From Burkholderiales bacterium (GTDB taxonomy: Bacteria; Pseudomonadota; Gammaproteobacteria; Burkholderiales; Burkholderiaceae_C): a DNA stretch of 64,000 nt. The notes below the pieces were generated by a model. It searched no databases. It was not told the DNA's origin and saw only the letters and a program-made list of their open reading frames with translations. Location: contig RXJV01000057.1 in the NCBI GenBank assembly GCA_003963075.1, forward strand, positions 1-64,000, given 5' to 3'. Within the stretch, counting starts at the first letter, position 1. Each line of letters opens with the position of its first letter. The translations under genes and the position numbers were made by a program. This document shows positions 1 to 8,573 of this stretch, one piece after another.

Positions 1-44
1 GAGCGCTCGACAACTTCCGGGGAAAACTTCGGGGACTTCCTCAT
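1..44 (-). CDS. IS3-family transposase OrfA, N-terminal fragment (runs off window)
   Basis: Only the first 14 residues (MRKSPKFSPEVVER) are present before the window ends. This opening is typical of the small helix-turn-helix OrfA of IS3-family elements, which binds the terminal repeats and is normally followed by OrfB, reached by frameshifting. The ATG at 44 has a GGAG five bases upstream; another in-frame ATG lies at 47 but is too close to that GGAG. Identification rests on a short segment. Confidence 0.55.
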   Translation of the reverse strand, partial: MRKSPKFSPEVVER

Positions 45-97
45 CATGGCTCCATGTTCTCAAACGAAGGAGCCTCCTCGGTTGCCGGTGCGATTCA
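1..97 (-). mobile_element. IS3-family insertion sequence, one end only
   Basis: The start of an orfA-like frame lies just inside an end that reads, on the minus strand, TGAATCGCACCGGC followed by a GGAGGCTCC stretch. That resembles the terminal repeats of IS3-family elements, which begin with TG. The outer boundary is best placed near position 97; a second TG start (TGGAGGGG) would place it at 110. The rest of the element lies outside the window, so the other end, the target duplication and intactness cannot be judged. Confidence 0.6.
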
Positions 98-296
98 TTG
101 GGCCCCTCCATCCTGGGAGTGAGTCCCTAGTGAGCCGCTCACGGCGATCGAGCGGGTCTGCCATGTCCGTGAGATTGAGATCGGCCCGTATCACGTTTGT
201 CTACGCCACGCGCTGACCGACTCCGCAGCGCGTTGACCTGCCGCCCTCAGAACGAGACCGAACTCCCGTGTCCAGCCGCAACGGCAGCCCGCCCGA
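98..296. other. intergenic stretch between IS end and regA, no gene seen
   Basis: About 200 bases lie between the insertion-sequence end and the regA stop codon. I find no convincing coding frame. A small hairpin (GTGAG-CCG-CTCAC, 130-142) is present but lacks a T-tract. The stretch may include the original 3' flank of the cyo-reg operon before the element landed. Confidence 0.4.
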
Positions 297-860
297 TCAC
301 TTGATTCGCTGCTTCTCCAGCTTGCGCGCCAGCGTGCGCCGGTGCATGCCCAGGCGGCGAGCGGTTTCGCTGATGTTGAAGCCGGTCTCGGCCAGCACCT
401 CGTGGATGCGCTCCCACTCCAGCGTCTTGATGGACGCGGTTGGGCGCTGGGTCACCTCGACTTCGACGTCGCCCTGCGTGCGCGCAAACGCGGCCTCGAT
501 GTCGTCGGTGTTGGCGGGTTTGGCGAGGTAGTGGCAGGCGCCAAGCTTGATGGCCTCGACGGCTGTGGCGATGCTGGCGTAGCCGGTGAGCACGACGATC
601 AGCACCTCGGGATCCCAGGCGTGCAGGGCCTGCACGCAGGCCAGGCCGGAGGCGCCCGCAGCGAGCTTGAGGTCGACGACGGCATGGCCGAGTTCATCGT
701 CGTCGGGCAATGCGTCGAGCAGCTCGCGCATGTCCGCAAGGCCAGTGGCGCGCACGACGCGCCAGCCGCGGCGCTCGAAGGAGCGGGTCAGGGTGCGGGC
801 AAAGCTGTCGTCGTCTTCAACGATGAGCAGCAGGCGGTCGTCTTCAGGCGCGATGGGCAT
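297..860 (-). CDS. regA: RegA/PrrA-type redox response regulator
   Basis: This 187-residue protein is the DNA-binding partner of the RegB kinase and in related bacteria controls respiration, photosynthesis, and carbon and nitrogen fixation according to redox state. The receiver domain fills about residues 9-125, with acidic residues at 16-18 and the phosphorylation site D63 in VVDLKL. A lysine in LAKP follows. The C-terminus is a Fis-type helix-turn-helix (about 145-185) with the strongly conserved NISETARRLGMHRRTL. The gene overlaps the end of regB by 17 bases, so the two are probably co-transcribed. It is the last gene of the cyo operon before the insertion sequence. Confidence 0.93.
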   Translation of the reverse strand: MPIAPEDDRLLLIVEDDDSFARTLTRSFERRGWRVVRATGLADMRELLDALPDDDELGHAVVDLKLAAGASGLACVQALHAWDPEVLIVVLTGYASIATAVEAIKLGACHYLAKPANTDDIEAAFARTQGDVEVEVTQRPTASIKTLEWERIHEVLAETGFNISETARRLGMHRRTLARKLEKQRIK

Positions 861-2211
861 CGGGTGGGGATTGTCGCGGCAGCAGTGAAGCCAGCGGCAG
901 CGTGAGGGTCACGGCCGCGCCGCCTTCCTCGCGGTTGCGGGCTTCCAGCCGGCCGCCCAGGGTGCGGGCGACATTGACCGACAGGAACAGGCCCATGCCA
1001 CGCCCCGGCTGGCCCTTGCTGCTCTGGTAGGGCTCGCCCACGTGCTGCAGCCGCTCCTCGTCAAAACCGGGGCCGTCGTCCAGCACCGCCAGGCTCAGGG
1101 TGTCGTCGCCCGGCGCGGCGGCCACCAGCGTGAGCGGGCGGCCGGGGGCGGCCTCGGCGGCGTTGTCGAGCAGGTTGCCGATGACCTGCTGCAAGGCGCT
1201 GTCCCAGATGATTTCGACCTCTGGCAGGGGGCCCTCGCGGCGCAGCACCAGCTCGGCGCCCGGGTGGCCCTGGCGCCAGTGGTGCGCGAGGCCGTCGATG
1301 AAATCGTGCAGCGACGTCAGGCGCGGGGCCTCGCCGCGCATCTCGCCGGCCGACATCAGGATGCCGGTGACGATGGCCTTGCAGCGCAGGATCTGGCGCT
1401 GCATCTCATCGATCTCCTCGCGCAGCTCGGGCTCGCCGGCGAACAGCGCCATGTGGGCCCAGTCGCCCAGGATGACCGACAGCGTGGCCAGCGGGGTGCC
1501 CAGCTCGTGGGCAGCGCCGCTGGCGAGCAGACCCATGCGGACAATGTGCATTTCCTCGGCCGCGCGCTGCTGCAGAGCCGCCAGCTCGGCATCACGCTGC
1601 CGCAGGTTGCGGTGGATGCGCACGATGAACACCGTCAGCAGGCCCACATTGAGCAGGAAGCACAACAGCAGGCCGCCCAGGTAGTTAGGCGACAGCACGG
1701 TGGCGACATTGGGGTCGATCTCCAGCGGCCGGTGCCACTCCATCAATGCGACGAAGCCCGTCAGCGCAGCCAGCACCACGGCCCACAGATAGGCCGGGCG
1801 CAGCAGGATGGAGGCAACCGCCACCTGCAGCAGGTAGAGGTAGATGAAGGGGTTGTCACTGCCGCCGGCGAGGTAGAGCTGGCCGGTCAGCACGGCCACG
1901 TCGACCAGCAGCGCGATGCACAGCTCCAGCTCGGACACCGGCTGGCTGAGCCGGTGGCGCCACAGGCTGAACAGATTGAACGCGACCAAAACGCCCAGCA
2001 GCGACAGCATCTCGGCCCAGGGCAGGCGGATGCCCAGCGCCGCGTGCACAACCAGCACGGTGGCGAGCTGCCCGCCCACGGCCAGCCAGCGCAGCTCAAT
2101 CAGCTGGCGCAGATTGGCACGGCCGGCGCGGCGCTCCGGCGCGACGACGACCGACTCGACACCGGGGTCGGCGCCAGGCTGGGGATGCAAGGACGAAGTG
2201 GGAGCGGTCAA
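844..2211 (-). CDS. regB: RegB/PrrB-type redox sensor histidine kinase
   Basis: This 455-residue membrane kinase senses quinone and redox state and phosphorylates RegA. About six hydrophobic segments span residues 40-200. The GGSDNPF heptapeptide (116-122) matches the RegB GGxxNPF quinone-binding motif. The H-box is AAHELGTPLATLS with H235, and C277 in LRCKAI sits where RegB carries its redox-active cysteine. The ATPase domain has N, G1 and G2 boxes (NLLDNAAEA, DDGPGF, GRGMGL). I chose the TTG at 2211 because it overlaps the SURF1 stop codon (TTGA); the open frame continues further upstream, but that part lies inside the SURF1 gene. Confidence 0.92.
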   Translation of the reverse strand: MTAPTSSLHPQPGADPGVESVVVAPERRAGRANLRQLIELRWLAVGGQLATVLVVHAALGIRLPWAEMLSLLGVLVAFNLFSLWRHRLSQPVSELELCIALLVDVAVLTGQLYLAGGSDNPFIYLYLLQVAVASILLRPAYLWAVVLAALTGFVALMEWHRPLEIDPNVATVLSPNYLGGLLLCFLLNVGLLTVFIVRIHRNLRQRDAELAALQQRAAEEMHIVRMGLLASGAAHELGTPLATLSVILGDWAHMALFAGEPELREEIDEMQRQILRCKAIVTGILMSAGEMRGEAPRLTSLHDFIDGLAHHWRQGHPGAELVLRREGPLPEVEIIWDSALQQVIGNLLDNAAEAAPGRPLTLVAAAPGDDTLSLAVLDDGPGFDEERLQHVGEPYQSSKGQPGRGMGLFLSVNVARTLGGRLEARNREEGGAAVTLTLPLASLLPRQSPPDAHRA

Positions 2212-2921
2212 GTCGGGGCCCGGCGGCGTTCTTCGCGGATCAGGAAACCCGCCGCCGCTGCAGCCATCGCCGCCAGCGCCAGCCAAGTGGCCGCGTACAC
2301 GGCGTGATTGTTGGCGAAGTGCAGCAGGGTCAGCCCGGGGCGGGGCCAGCGGCGCGGCTGTGCAGGGTCGGCGGCTTCGTCGACGAAGAACGGCGCCACC
2401 GGTCCGGCGACGCCCATCGCGGCAGCGATGCCGGCCACATCGCGGGAGTACCAGCGGCCGGCTGCGGGGTCGTTGCGGCGCAGCGGACCGCCACCAGGCT
2501 CGGTCAGCCGCAGCAGGCCGACGAGTTCCACCGGCCCGGCCGGCGCGGCATGGGCGGCGGGGTCGCGCTGTTCCGGCGGCACAAAGCCGCGGTTGACGAG
2601 CACGGCGCTGCCGTCGCTCAGCCGCAGCGGGGCCAGCACCCAATGGCCGCCGCCGAGCTCGGTGGTGGCCTGGACCAGGGTCTCACGCGGCTCGAAACGG
2701 CCCTGCAGACGCAGGCGACGGTACTCGTCGCCGGTGCCGATGGTGGGCCAGGCGGCCGGGCCAGGCGGCGCCTCTGGCGCTGCGGCGAGGCGCTGCTCGA
2801 CGCGGGCCATGAGGTCCTGTTTCCAGCCGAGGCGCTGGACCTGCCAGCCTGCCAGGCCGAGAAAGCCAACACTGAACATGGCCGCCGCGACGATGAGCGC
2901 GTAGCGGCCGCTGCGGGCCAT
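2208..2921 (-). CDS. SURF1-family cytochrome oxidase assembly protein
   Basis: The 237-residue protein has the SURF1 layout: an N-terminal membrane helix (about 7-27), a periplasmic domain, and a C-terminal helix (about 207-227). Conserved features include GWQVQR near the start, the VNRGFVP strand and NNHAVYA before the last helix. SURF1 proteins help insert heme into heme-copper oxidases. Here the gene sits directly after cyoD, where cyoE (heme O synthase) often stands, so it probably serves the quinol oxidase encoded upstream. It starts 12 bases after the cyoD stop and overlaps the regB start. Confidence 0.88.
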   Translation of the reverse strand: MARSGRYALIVAAAMFSVGFLGLAGWQVQRLGWKQDLMARVEQRLAAAPEAPPGPAAWPTIGTGDEYRRLRLQGRFEPRETLVQATTELGGGHWVLAPLRLSDGSAVLVNRGFVPPEQRDPAAHAAPAGPVELVGLLRLTEPGGGPLRRNDPAAGRWYSRDVAGIAAAMGVAGPVAPFFVDEAADPAQPRRWPRPGLTLLHFANNHAVYAATWLALAAMAAAAAGFLIREERRRAPT

Positions 2922-2933
2922 GGGCGCCCGCCC

Positions 2934-3320
2934 TCAGGGCATGTTGCGCATGGCGGCCGGGTCGGGCGTGGGCATCATGTTGGTGTTCATGTGGTACATG
3001 ACCCAGACCGAGCCCGCCAGCATGATGACCACCAGGGCCACCGTGAACAGCAGGGCCAGCATGGACCAGCCGCCCTCGACCTTGGCGTTCATGTGCAGGA
3101 AGTACACCATGTGCACCACCATCTGCACGGCGGCGAAGCCGAGGATGACGAGGCCGGTGAGCTTGGGGTTGCCCAGCACCTTGCCCATCACCAGCCAGAA
3201 GGGGATGGCCGTCAGGATGACCGACAGGATGAAGCCGGTGGCGTAGCCCTTGTAGCTGACGTGGAAGCCATCGTCGTCGTGGTGGTCATCGTGGTGATCG
3301 TGGGAGTGGTCGGCAGCCAT
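2934..3320 (-). CDS. cyoD: cytochrome o ubiquinol oxidase subunit IV
   Basis: This 128-residue protein has three predicted membrane helices and the CyoD-type motifs GYATGFILSV, PFW and VVHMVYFLHM. It stabilises the quinol oxidase complex in the inner membrane. The start ATG overlaps the last base of the cyoC stop (TGATG), which decides against an upstream start inside cyoC. The N-terminus carries a histidine/aspartate-rich run (about residues 4-18), a possible metal-binding tail. Confidence 0.92.
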   Translation of the reverse strand: MAADHSHDHHDDHHDDDGFHVSYKGYATGFILSVILTAIPFWLVMGKVLGNPKLTGLVILGFAAVQMVVHMVYFLHMNAKVEGGWSMLALLFTVALVVIMLAGSVWVMYHMNTNMMPTPDPAAMRNMP

Positions 3321-3943
3321 CACATGGACCCCATCAGATAAACGAAGGTGAAGACGCCGATCCAGACGACGTCCAGGAAGTGCCAGAACATCGACAGGCA
3401 CATCAGGCGCCGGCGGTTGGCGGTGGTCAGGCCGTGCTTGGCGACCTGGACCATCAAGGTCACCAGCCAGATACAGCCGAAGGTGACGTGCAGGCCGTGC
3501 GTGCCGACCAGCGTGAAGAAGCTGGACAGGAAGGCACTGCGCTGCGGGCCAGCGCCCTCGTGGATCAGGTGATGGAACTCGTACAGCTCGATACCCAGGA
3601 AGCCCAGGCCGAACAGGCCGGTGACGGCCAGCCAGGCCAGCATCTGGCCCTGGCGCTTGGCCTGCATCGCGATCATCGCGAAGCCATAGGTGATGGACGA
3701 GAACAGCAGCAAGCCGGTATTGACCGCCACCAGCGGCAGGTCGAACAGGTCGGCGCCCGACGGGCCGGCCGCGTAGGAGCGGCCCAGCACGGCATACACG
3801 GCGAACAGCACCGCGAAGATGAGGCAGTCGCTCATCAGGTAGAGCCAGAAGCCCAGCATGGTGCTGTTGGGCGGGTGGTAGGCGCCGGCCTGGTCGTAAT
3901 AGACCGGGGCGCCGTTCACGTGGGTGGCAACGGTTGCAGTCAT
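3320..3943 (-). CDS. cyoC: cytochrome o ubiquinol oxidase subunit III
   Basis: The 207-residue protein has five membrane helices and heme-copper subunit III motifs: [15 protein letters not shown] near residue 40, [10 protein letters not shown] near 148 and [13 protein letters not shown] near 186. It belongs to the cyo complex that oxidises ubiquinol and reduces oxygen while pumping protons. It lies 15 bases after cyoB and overlaps cyoD by one base. Confidence 0.95.
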   Translation of the reverse strand: MTATVATHVNGAPVYYDQAGAYHPPNSTMLGFWLYLMSDCLIFAVLFAVYAVLGRSYAAGPSGADLFDLPLVAVNTGLLLFSSITYGFAMIAMQAKRQGQMLAWLAVTGLFGLGFLGIELYEFHHLIHEGAGPQRSAFLSSFFTLVGTHGLHVTFGCIWLVTLMVQVAKHGLTTANRRRLMCLSMFWHFLDVVWIGVFTFVYLMGSM

Positions 3944-3958
3944 GTCATGCGCTCCCGG

Positions 3959-5956
3959 TCAGGCGGCCGATGCGAGGGCGCGGGTGCGCTCGTCCTCGGT
4001 GCGGGTCACGGTATCCGCCGGGATGTGGTAGTCGCGGTCGTAGTTGAAGGTGTGGACGATGGCGGCAATGACGGTGGCCGCGAAGGCCAGGCCGGCGAGC
4101 AGCCACATATGCCAGATCAGCGCGAAGCCCATGGCCGTGGCCAGCATGCCGATGACGAAGCCGGCGCCGGTGTTCTTGGGCATGTGGATGGCGACGAAGC
4201 CCTGGGTCGGGCGCGGCACGCCGCGCTGCTTCATGTCGTGCCAGGCGTCCAGCTCGTGCGCGATCGGCGTGAAAGCGAAGTTGTAGGCCGGCGGCGGGGA
4301 CGACGTGGACCACTCGAGCGTGCGACCTTCCCAAATGTCGCCGGTGGTGTCGGCCAGCTGCTTGCGGCGCAGGATGGACACCGCAATCTGCACCAGGAAG
4401 GCGCCGATGCCGCAGGCAATGATGGCGCCGCCGATGGCCGCGACGACGAACCAGGGCTGCAGCGAGGCGTCGTCAAAGTGGCTGACGCGACGCGTGACGC
4501 CCATCAGGCCCAGCACATACAGCGGCGAGAAGGCCACCCAGAAGCCGATCAGCCAGCACCAGAACGACACCTTGCCCCAGAAGGCATCCAGCCGGAAGCC
4601 GAAGGCCTTGGGGAACCAGTAGTTGATGCCGGCGAACACGCCGAACACCACGCCGCCGATGATGACGTTGTGGAAGTGCGCAATCAGGAACAGGCTGTTG
4701 TGCAGCACGAAGTCGGCCGCCGGCACCGCCAGCAGCACGCCGGTCATGCCGCCGATGACGAAGGTGACCATGAAGCCCACGGTCCAGAGCATCGGCACGT
4801 CGAACTTGATGCGACCGCGGTACATCGTGAACAGCCAGTTGAAGATCTTGGCGCCCGTCGGGATCGAGATGATCATCGTCGTGATGCCGAAGAAGCTGTT
4901 CACGCTGGCACCCGAGCCCATCGTGAAGAAGTGGTGCAGCCAGACCAGATAGGACAGGATGGTGATGACCACCGTCGCGTAGACCATGGACGCGTAGCCG
5001 AACAGGCGCTTGCGGCTGTAGGTGGACACGACTTCCGAAAAGATGCCGAACACCGGCAGCACAAGGATGTAGACCTCGGGGTGGCCCCAGATCCAGATCA
5101 GGTTCACGTACAACATGGCATTGCCGCCGAGGTCGTTCGTGAAGAAGTTGGTGCCCAGGTAACGGTCAGCGGTCAGTAGCGCCAGCGCCGCCGCCAGCAC
5201 CGGGAAGGTGGCGACGATCAGCACGTTGGTGCACAGCGAGGTCCAGGTGAAGACGGGCATCTTCATCATGGTCATGCCGGGCGCGCGCATCTTGATGATG
5301 GTCGCGATCAGGTTGATGCCGGACAGCGTCGTGCCCACGCCGGCAATCTGCAGGGACCACAGGTAGTAGTCCACCCCCACGTCCGGGCTGGCCAGCAGGC
5401 CGGACAGCGGCGGGTAGGCCAGCCAGCCGGTCTTCGCGAACTCGCCGATGAACAGCGAGGCCATCACCAGAATGGCGCCGCCGGCGGTCATCCAGAAGCT
5501 GAAGTTGTTCAGGAAGGGGAAGGCCACGTCGCGGGCGCCGATCTGCAGCGGCACGACATAGTTCATGAAGCCGGTCACCAGCGGCATGGCGACGAAGAAG
5601 ATCATGATGACGCCGTGGGCCGTGAACACCTGGTCGTAGTGGTGCGGCGGCAGGAAGCCGGCGTTGTCGCCAAAGGACATGGCCTGGTGGGCGCGCATCA
5701 TGGCCGCGTCGGCAAAGCCGCGCAGCAGCATCACGACACCAAGCACGATGTACATGATGCCGATCTTCTTGTGGTCGATGCTGGTGAGCCAATCGCGCCA
5801 CAGCGGGCCCCAGAGGCGGAACTTGGTCAGCAGGGCCAGCACCACGAGGCCGCCAAAGGCGACGGCCGCGAAGGTGCCGACCAGGATGGGCTCGTGAAAA
5901 GGGATGGCGTCCCAGCCCAGCCGGCCGAGGATGGGGTGAAGTTGTTCAGCAGACAT
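3959..5956 (-). CDS. cyoB: cytochrome o ubiquinol oxidase subunit I
   Basis: This 665-residue catalytic subunit holds the low-spin heme and the heme-CuB oxygen-reducing site. The expected ligands are visible: a histidine in TAHGVIMIF, the histidine and cross-linked tyrosine in [12 protein letters not shown], the histidine pair in WLHHFF and the two histidines in [11 protein letters not shown]. Length and the roughly 15 membrane helices match E. coli CyoB. The gene starts nine bases after the cyoA stop. Confidence 0.97.
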   Translation of the reverse strand: MSAEQLHPILGRLGWDAIPFHEPILVGTFAAVAFGGLVVLALLTKFRLWGPLWRDWLTSIDHKKIGIMYIVLGVVMLLRGFADAAMMRAHQAMSFGDNAGFLPPHHYDQVFTAHGVIMIFFVAMPLVTGFMNYVVPLQIGARDVAFPFLNNFSFWMTAGGAILVMASLFIGEFAKTGWLAYPPLSGLLASPDVGVDYYLWSLQIAGVGTTLSGINLIATIIKMRAPGMTMMKMPVFTWTSLCTNVLIVATFPVLAAALALLTADRYLGTNFFTNDLGGNAMLYVNLIWIWGHPEVYILVLPVFGIFSEVVSTYSRKRLFGYASMVYATVVITILSYLVWLHHFFTMGSGASVNSFFGITTMIISIPTGAKIFNWLFTMYRGRIKFDVPMLWTVGFMVTFVIGGMTGVLLAVPAADFVLHNSLFLIAHFHNVIIGGVVFGVFAGINYWFPKAFGFRLDAFWGKVSFWCWLIGFWVAFSPLYVLGLMGVTRRVSHFDDASLQPWFVVAAIGGAIIACGIGAFLVQIAVSILRRKQLADTTGDIWEGRTLEWSTSSPPPAYNFAFTPIAHELDAWHDMKQRGVPRPTQGFVAIHMPKNTGAGFVIGMLATAMGFALIWHMWLLAGLAFAATVIAAIVHTFNYDRDYHIPADTVTRTEDERTRALASAA

Positions 5957-5965
5957 CGGTCGGAC

Positions 5966-7057
5966 TCAGTTCTTGATCGCCTCGGCCATCGAGGCGTCGG
6001 CGGTTTCGAGGGGCAGGCCCAGCGGATTGGTCGGCGTGCACAGACCGGCCACGACGGTGCGCTCGCGGCGCGTGCCGTCCAGGTCGCGCCAGCCGCTGCG
6101 CATCGTGCTGGCCACACCGCCCTTGCCGGCACCGCCGGCGGCATCGATGGCCATCATTGTGCTGCTGCACATCTTCTTGCCGTCGACGCAGCGGTCGACG
6201 ATGGCGCCCCACAAGCCGGCTTCGACATTCGCGAAACGGCGCACCGGGTCCTTGATGCTGGGCTCCTCAAGCTTCAGATACGCGGCACGGGTCAGCGACT
6301 CGCCGCCGGCCTTGTTGCTCTCGACCCAGCGCGCGAACTCGGCGTCCGACAGGCCATGGAACTTGAACTGCATGCCCGAGAAGCCGGCGCCGCTGTAGTG
6401 GGCCGACATGCCCAGGTATTCGCCCGGCTTGTTGATGACCGCATGCAATTGCGTCTGCATGCCCGGCATCGCGTAGATCATGCCGGCCAGCGCGGGCACA
6501 TAGAAGGTGTTCATCACCGAGGTCGAGGTGAACTTGAAGTTCACCGGGCGGTCCACCGGCACGGCCATCTCGTTGACCAGGGCGATGCCCTGCTCGGGGT
6601 AGATGAACAGCCATTTCCAGTCCATCGCCACCGCATAGACCTCTAGCGGCTTCACATCGGCCGGCAGCGGCTTGCCCTCGGCGATGCGGTCCAGCGGGCG
6701 GAAGGGGTCGAGCTTGTGCGTGCTGATCCAGGTGATCGCGCCCAGCGCGATGATGATCAGCAGCGGTGCGCCCCAGATCACCAGCTCCAGGCGGGTGGAG
6801 TGGTCCCAGTCCGGCGCGTAGGTGGCCTCGGTGTTGGACTGCCGGTAGCGGTAGGCGAAGTACAGCGTCAGCGCGATCACCGGGACGATGATCAGCAGCA
6901 TCAGCAGCGTGGAGGCGACGATCAGGCTGGCCTGCTGTTTGGCGATATCCCCATGCGGGTTCATCACGAGCAGGTCGCAGCCACTGAGCGCGAAACTGGC
7001 CGCCAGGGCGGAACCCCAGGCCATGACGCGAGACGGGAGAGTAGGTTTGTGGTACAT
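5966..7057 (-). CDS. cyoA: cytochrome o ubiquinol oxidase subunit II
   Basis: The 363-residue subunit II is a predicted lipoprotein: the lipobox LSGC puts the lipidated cysteine at residue 27. Two membrane helices follow (about 44-66 and 92-112) and then a periplasmic cupredoxin domain. The domain lacks the CuA-binding cysteines, as expected for an enzyme that takes electrons from quinol rather than cytochrome c. It extends about 50 residues past the E. coli protein, with several cysteines in the extension. It is the first gene of cyoABCD-surf1-regBA. No strong ribosome binding site precedes the ATG at 7057. Confidence 0.95.
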   Translation of the reverse strand: MYHKPTLPSRVMAWGSALAASFALSGCDLLVMNPHGDIAKQQASLIVASTLLMLLIIVPVIALTLYFAYRYRQSNTEATYAPDWDHSTRLELVIWGAPLLIIIALGAITWISTHKLDPFRPLDRIAEGKPLPADVKPLEVYAVAMDWKWLFIYPEQGIALVNEMAVPVDRPVNFKFTSTSVMNTFYVPALAGMIYAMPGMQTQLHAVINKPGEYLGMSAHYSGAGFSGMQFKFHGLSDAEFARWVESNKAGGESLTRAAYLKLEEPSIKDPVRRFANVEAGLWGAIVDRCVDGKKMCSSTMMAIDAAGGAGKGGVASTMRSGWRDLDGTRRERTVVAGLCTPTNPLGLPLETADASMAEAIKN

Positions 7058-7115
7058 CCGGACAAACGCGCGCGAGGGTTAACGATCTTGCACGGCACTC
7101 GGAAATGTAAGTTGA

Positions 7116-7129
7116 TTGACCCAAATCAA
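7116..7129. promoter_or_regulatory. candidate FNR/Anr box
   Basis: TTGACCCAAATCAA matches the FNR consensus TTGAT-N4-ATCAA with one mismatch. It lies in the 115-base gap between divergent genes, centred about 65 bases before the cyoA start and 50 bases before the MFS start. An oxygen-responsive FNR-type regulator would suit a terminal oxidase operon that also encodes RegBA. Binding is inferred from sequence only. Confidence 0.6.
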
Positions 7130-7172
7130 CGATTGGACATTTTGTCCTACGCACCGACGGAGACAAGCCGCC

Positions 7173-8504
7173 ATGGCATTCGCTAGCAGTACGCTTTCCC
7201 CCCCCCAATCGGGCCCCGAGGCTGGTCGTTCCGACGAGGATCTGGCGCCCGGCGACATCGCCGTTGGCGTGATCATCGGCCGAGCGTCAGAGTATTTTGA
7301 CTTTTTTGTTTTTGGCATTGCCTCGGTGCTGGTCTTTCCACAGGTCTTCTTCCCGATGGTTGACCGACTCACCGGCACCCTGTATGCGTTCCTGATCTTC
7401 GCGCTGGCCTTCGTCGTGCGGCCGATCGGCACGCTGATCGGCATGTCCATCCAGCGCCACTTCGGCCGTTCCACCAAGCTGACCGCGGCGCTCTTCCTGC
7501 TGGGCAGTTCGACGGTGGGCATGGGCCTGCTGCAGGGCTATGCGGAAGCCGGAGCCGCCGCCATCTGGCTGCTGGCGCTGTGCCGTGTGGGCCAGGGGCT
7601 GGCGCTCGGCGGCTCGTGGGACGGTCTGCCCTCGCTGCTCGCGCTGAACGCCCCCGGGCACCGGCGCGGCTGGTACGCAATGCTCGGGCAACTGGGTGCG
7701 CCGCTGGGCTTCATCGTCGCGTCCAGCGTCTTCCTCTACGTGTTCAGCAGCCTCGACGCGAAGGACTTCCTGTCCTGGGGCTGGCGCTTCCCGTTCTACA
7801 CGGCCTTTGCGATCAATGTCGTCGCGCTGTTCGCCCGGCTGCGGCTGGTCGTGACGCATGAGTACGAAAAGCGCATGGAGGAACATGAGCTCGACCCCGC
7901 CTATCTGCGCGAACTGCTGCCGGCCCAGGGCCATCACATCGTCATCGGCGCCTTCGCCGCCTTGGCCAGCTACGCCCTCTTCCACCTCGTGACGGTGTTC
8001 CCGCTGTCCTGGGTTGCGCTCTATGGCGACCAGGGCGTCGAGGACTTCATGAAGATGGAACTGCTCGGCGCCTTCTTCGGCGCCGCGGCGATGCCGATGT
8101 CGGGCCTGATCGCGGACCAGATCGGCCGGCGCAGCTACCTCGGCTCGCTGGCCGTGGCCATCGGCGTGTTCGCGCTGCTCGCGCCGCTGATGCTGGGCGG
8201 CGGCAAACCGGGCCAGGCGGCCTTCATCCTGATCGGCTTCGTGCTGCTGGGCCTGTCCTATGGCCAGGCGGCAGGCTCGGTGACCTCCAACTTCCTGCCC
8301 CACTTCCGCTACACCGGCGCGGCGCTGACGGCCGACATGGCTTGGCTGCTGGGCGCTGCCTTCGCACCGGTTGTGGCGCTCTATCTGTCGTCGCACTTCG
8401 GGCTGATCACTTTGACCGCCTACCTGATGTCCGGCGCGCTGTGCACGCTGTTGGCGCTGAGGGTCAACAAGAAGCTGCGGGAAGCCGCGGTGGTGCAGGA
8501 CTGA
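7173..8504 (+). CDS. MFS transporter (metabolite:H+ symporter-like)
   Basis: This 443-residue inner-membrane protein has about 12 predicted helices. It carries major-facilitator motifs such as the RASEYFDFFVFG opening typical of metabolite:H+ symporters, RPIGTLIG, and DQIGRRSYLG in the loop between the two halves. The substrate cannot be told from sequence; relatives carry dicarboxylates, sugars or osmolytes. I chose the ATG at 7173, which has CGGAGA upstream; an upstream TTG at 7116 falls in the FNR-like box. The gene is divergent from cyoA and may share its control region. Confidence 0.8.
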   Translation: MAFASSTLSPPQSGPEAGRSDEDLAPGDIAVGVIIGRASEYFDFFVFGIASVLVFPQVFFPMVDRLTGTLYAFLIFALAFVVRPIGTLIGMSIQRHFGRSTKLTAALFLLGSSTVGMGLLQGYAEAGAAAIWLLALCRVGQGLALGGSWDGLPSLLALNAPGHRRGWYAMLGQLGAPLGFIVASSVFLYVFSSLDAKDFLSWGWRFPFYTAFAINVVALFARLRLVVTHEYEKRMEEHELDPAYLRELLPAQGHHIVIGAFAALASYALFHLVTVFPLSWVALYGDQGVEDFMKMELLGAFFGAAAMPMSGLIADQIGRRSYLGSLAVAIGVFALLAPLMLGGGKPGQAAFILIGFVLLGLSYGQAAGSVTSNFLPHFRYTGAALTADMAWLLGAAFAPVVALYLSSHFGLITLTAYLMSGALCTLLALRVNKKLREAAVVQD

Positions 8505-8526
8505 CGCGCTGCGGCGTCGCACGCAA

Positions 8527-8560
8527 ACAAAGAAGCGGGCCACGGGCCCGCTTCGTTTGT
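8527..8560. terminator. bidirectional terminator between MFS gene and purL
   Basis: The arms ACAAAGAAGCGGGCC and GGCCCGCTTCGTTTGT form a long stem with one bulged base and an ACG loop. The outer part of each arm is T-rich on its own strand, so it can end transcription of both the plus-strand MFS gene and minus-strand purL. Confidence 0.8.
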
Positions 8561-8573
8561 GGGGCCATCGATC

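Noticed and set aside
3380-5179. 599-residue open frame opposite cyoB and cyoC
   Set aside because: Antisense shadow of well-conserved oxidase genes with a low-complexity product.
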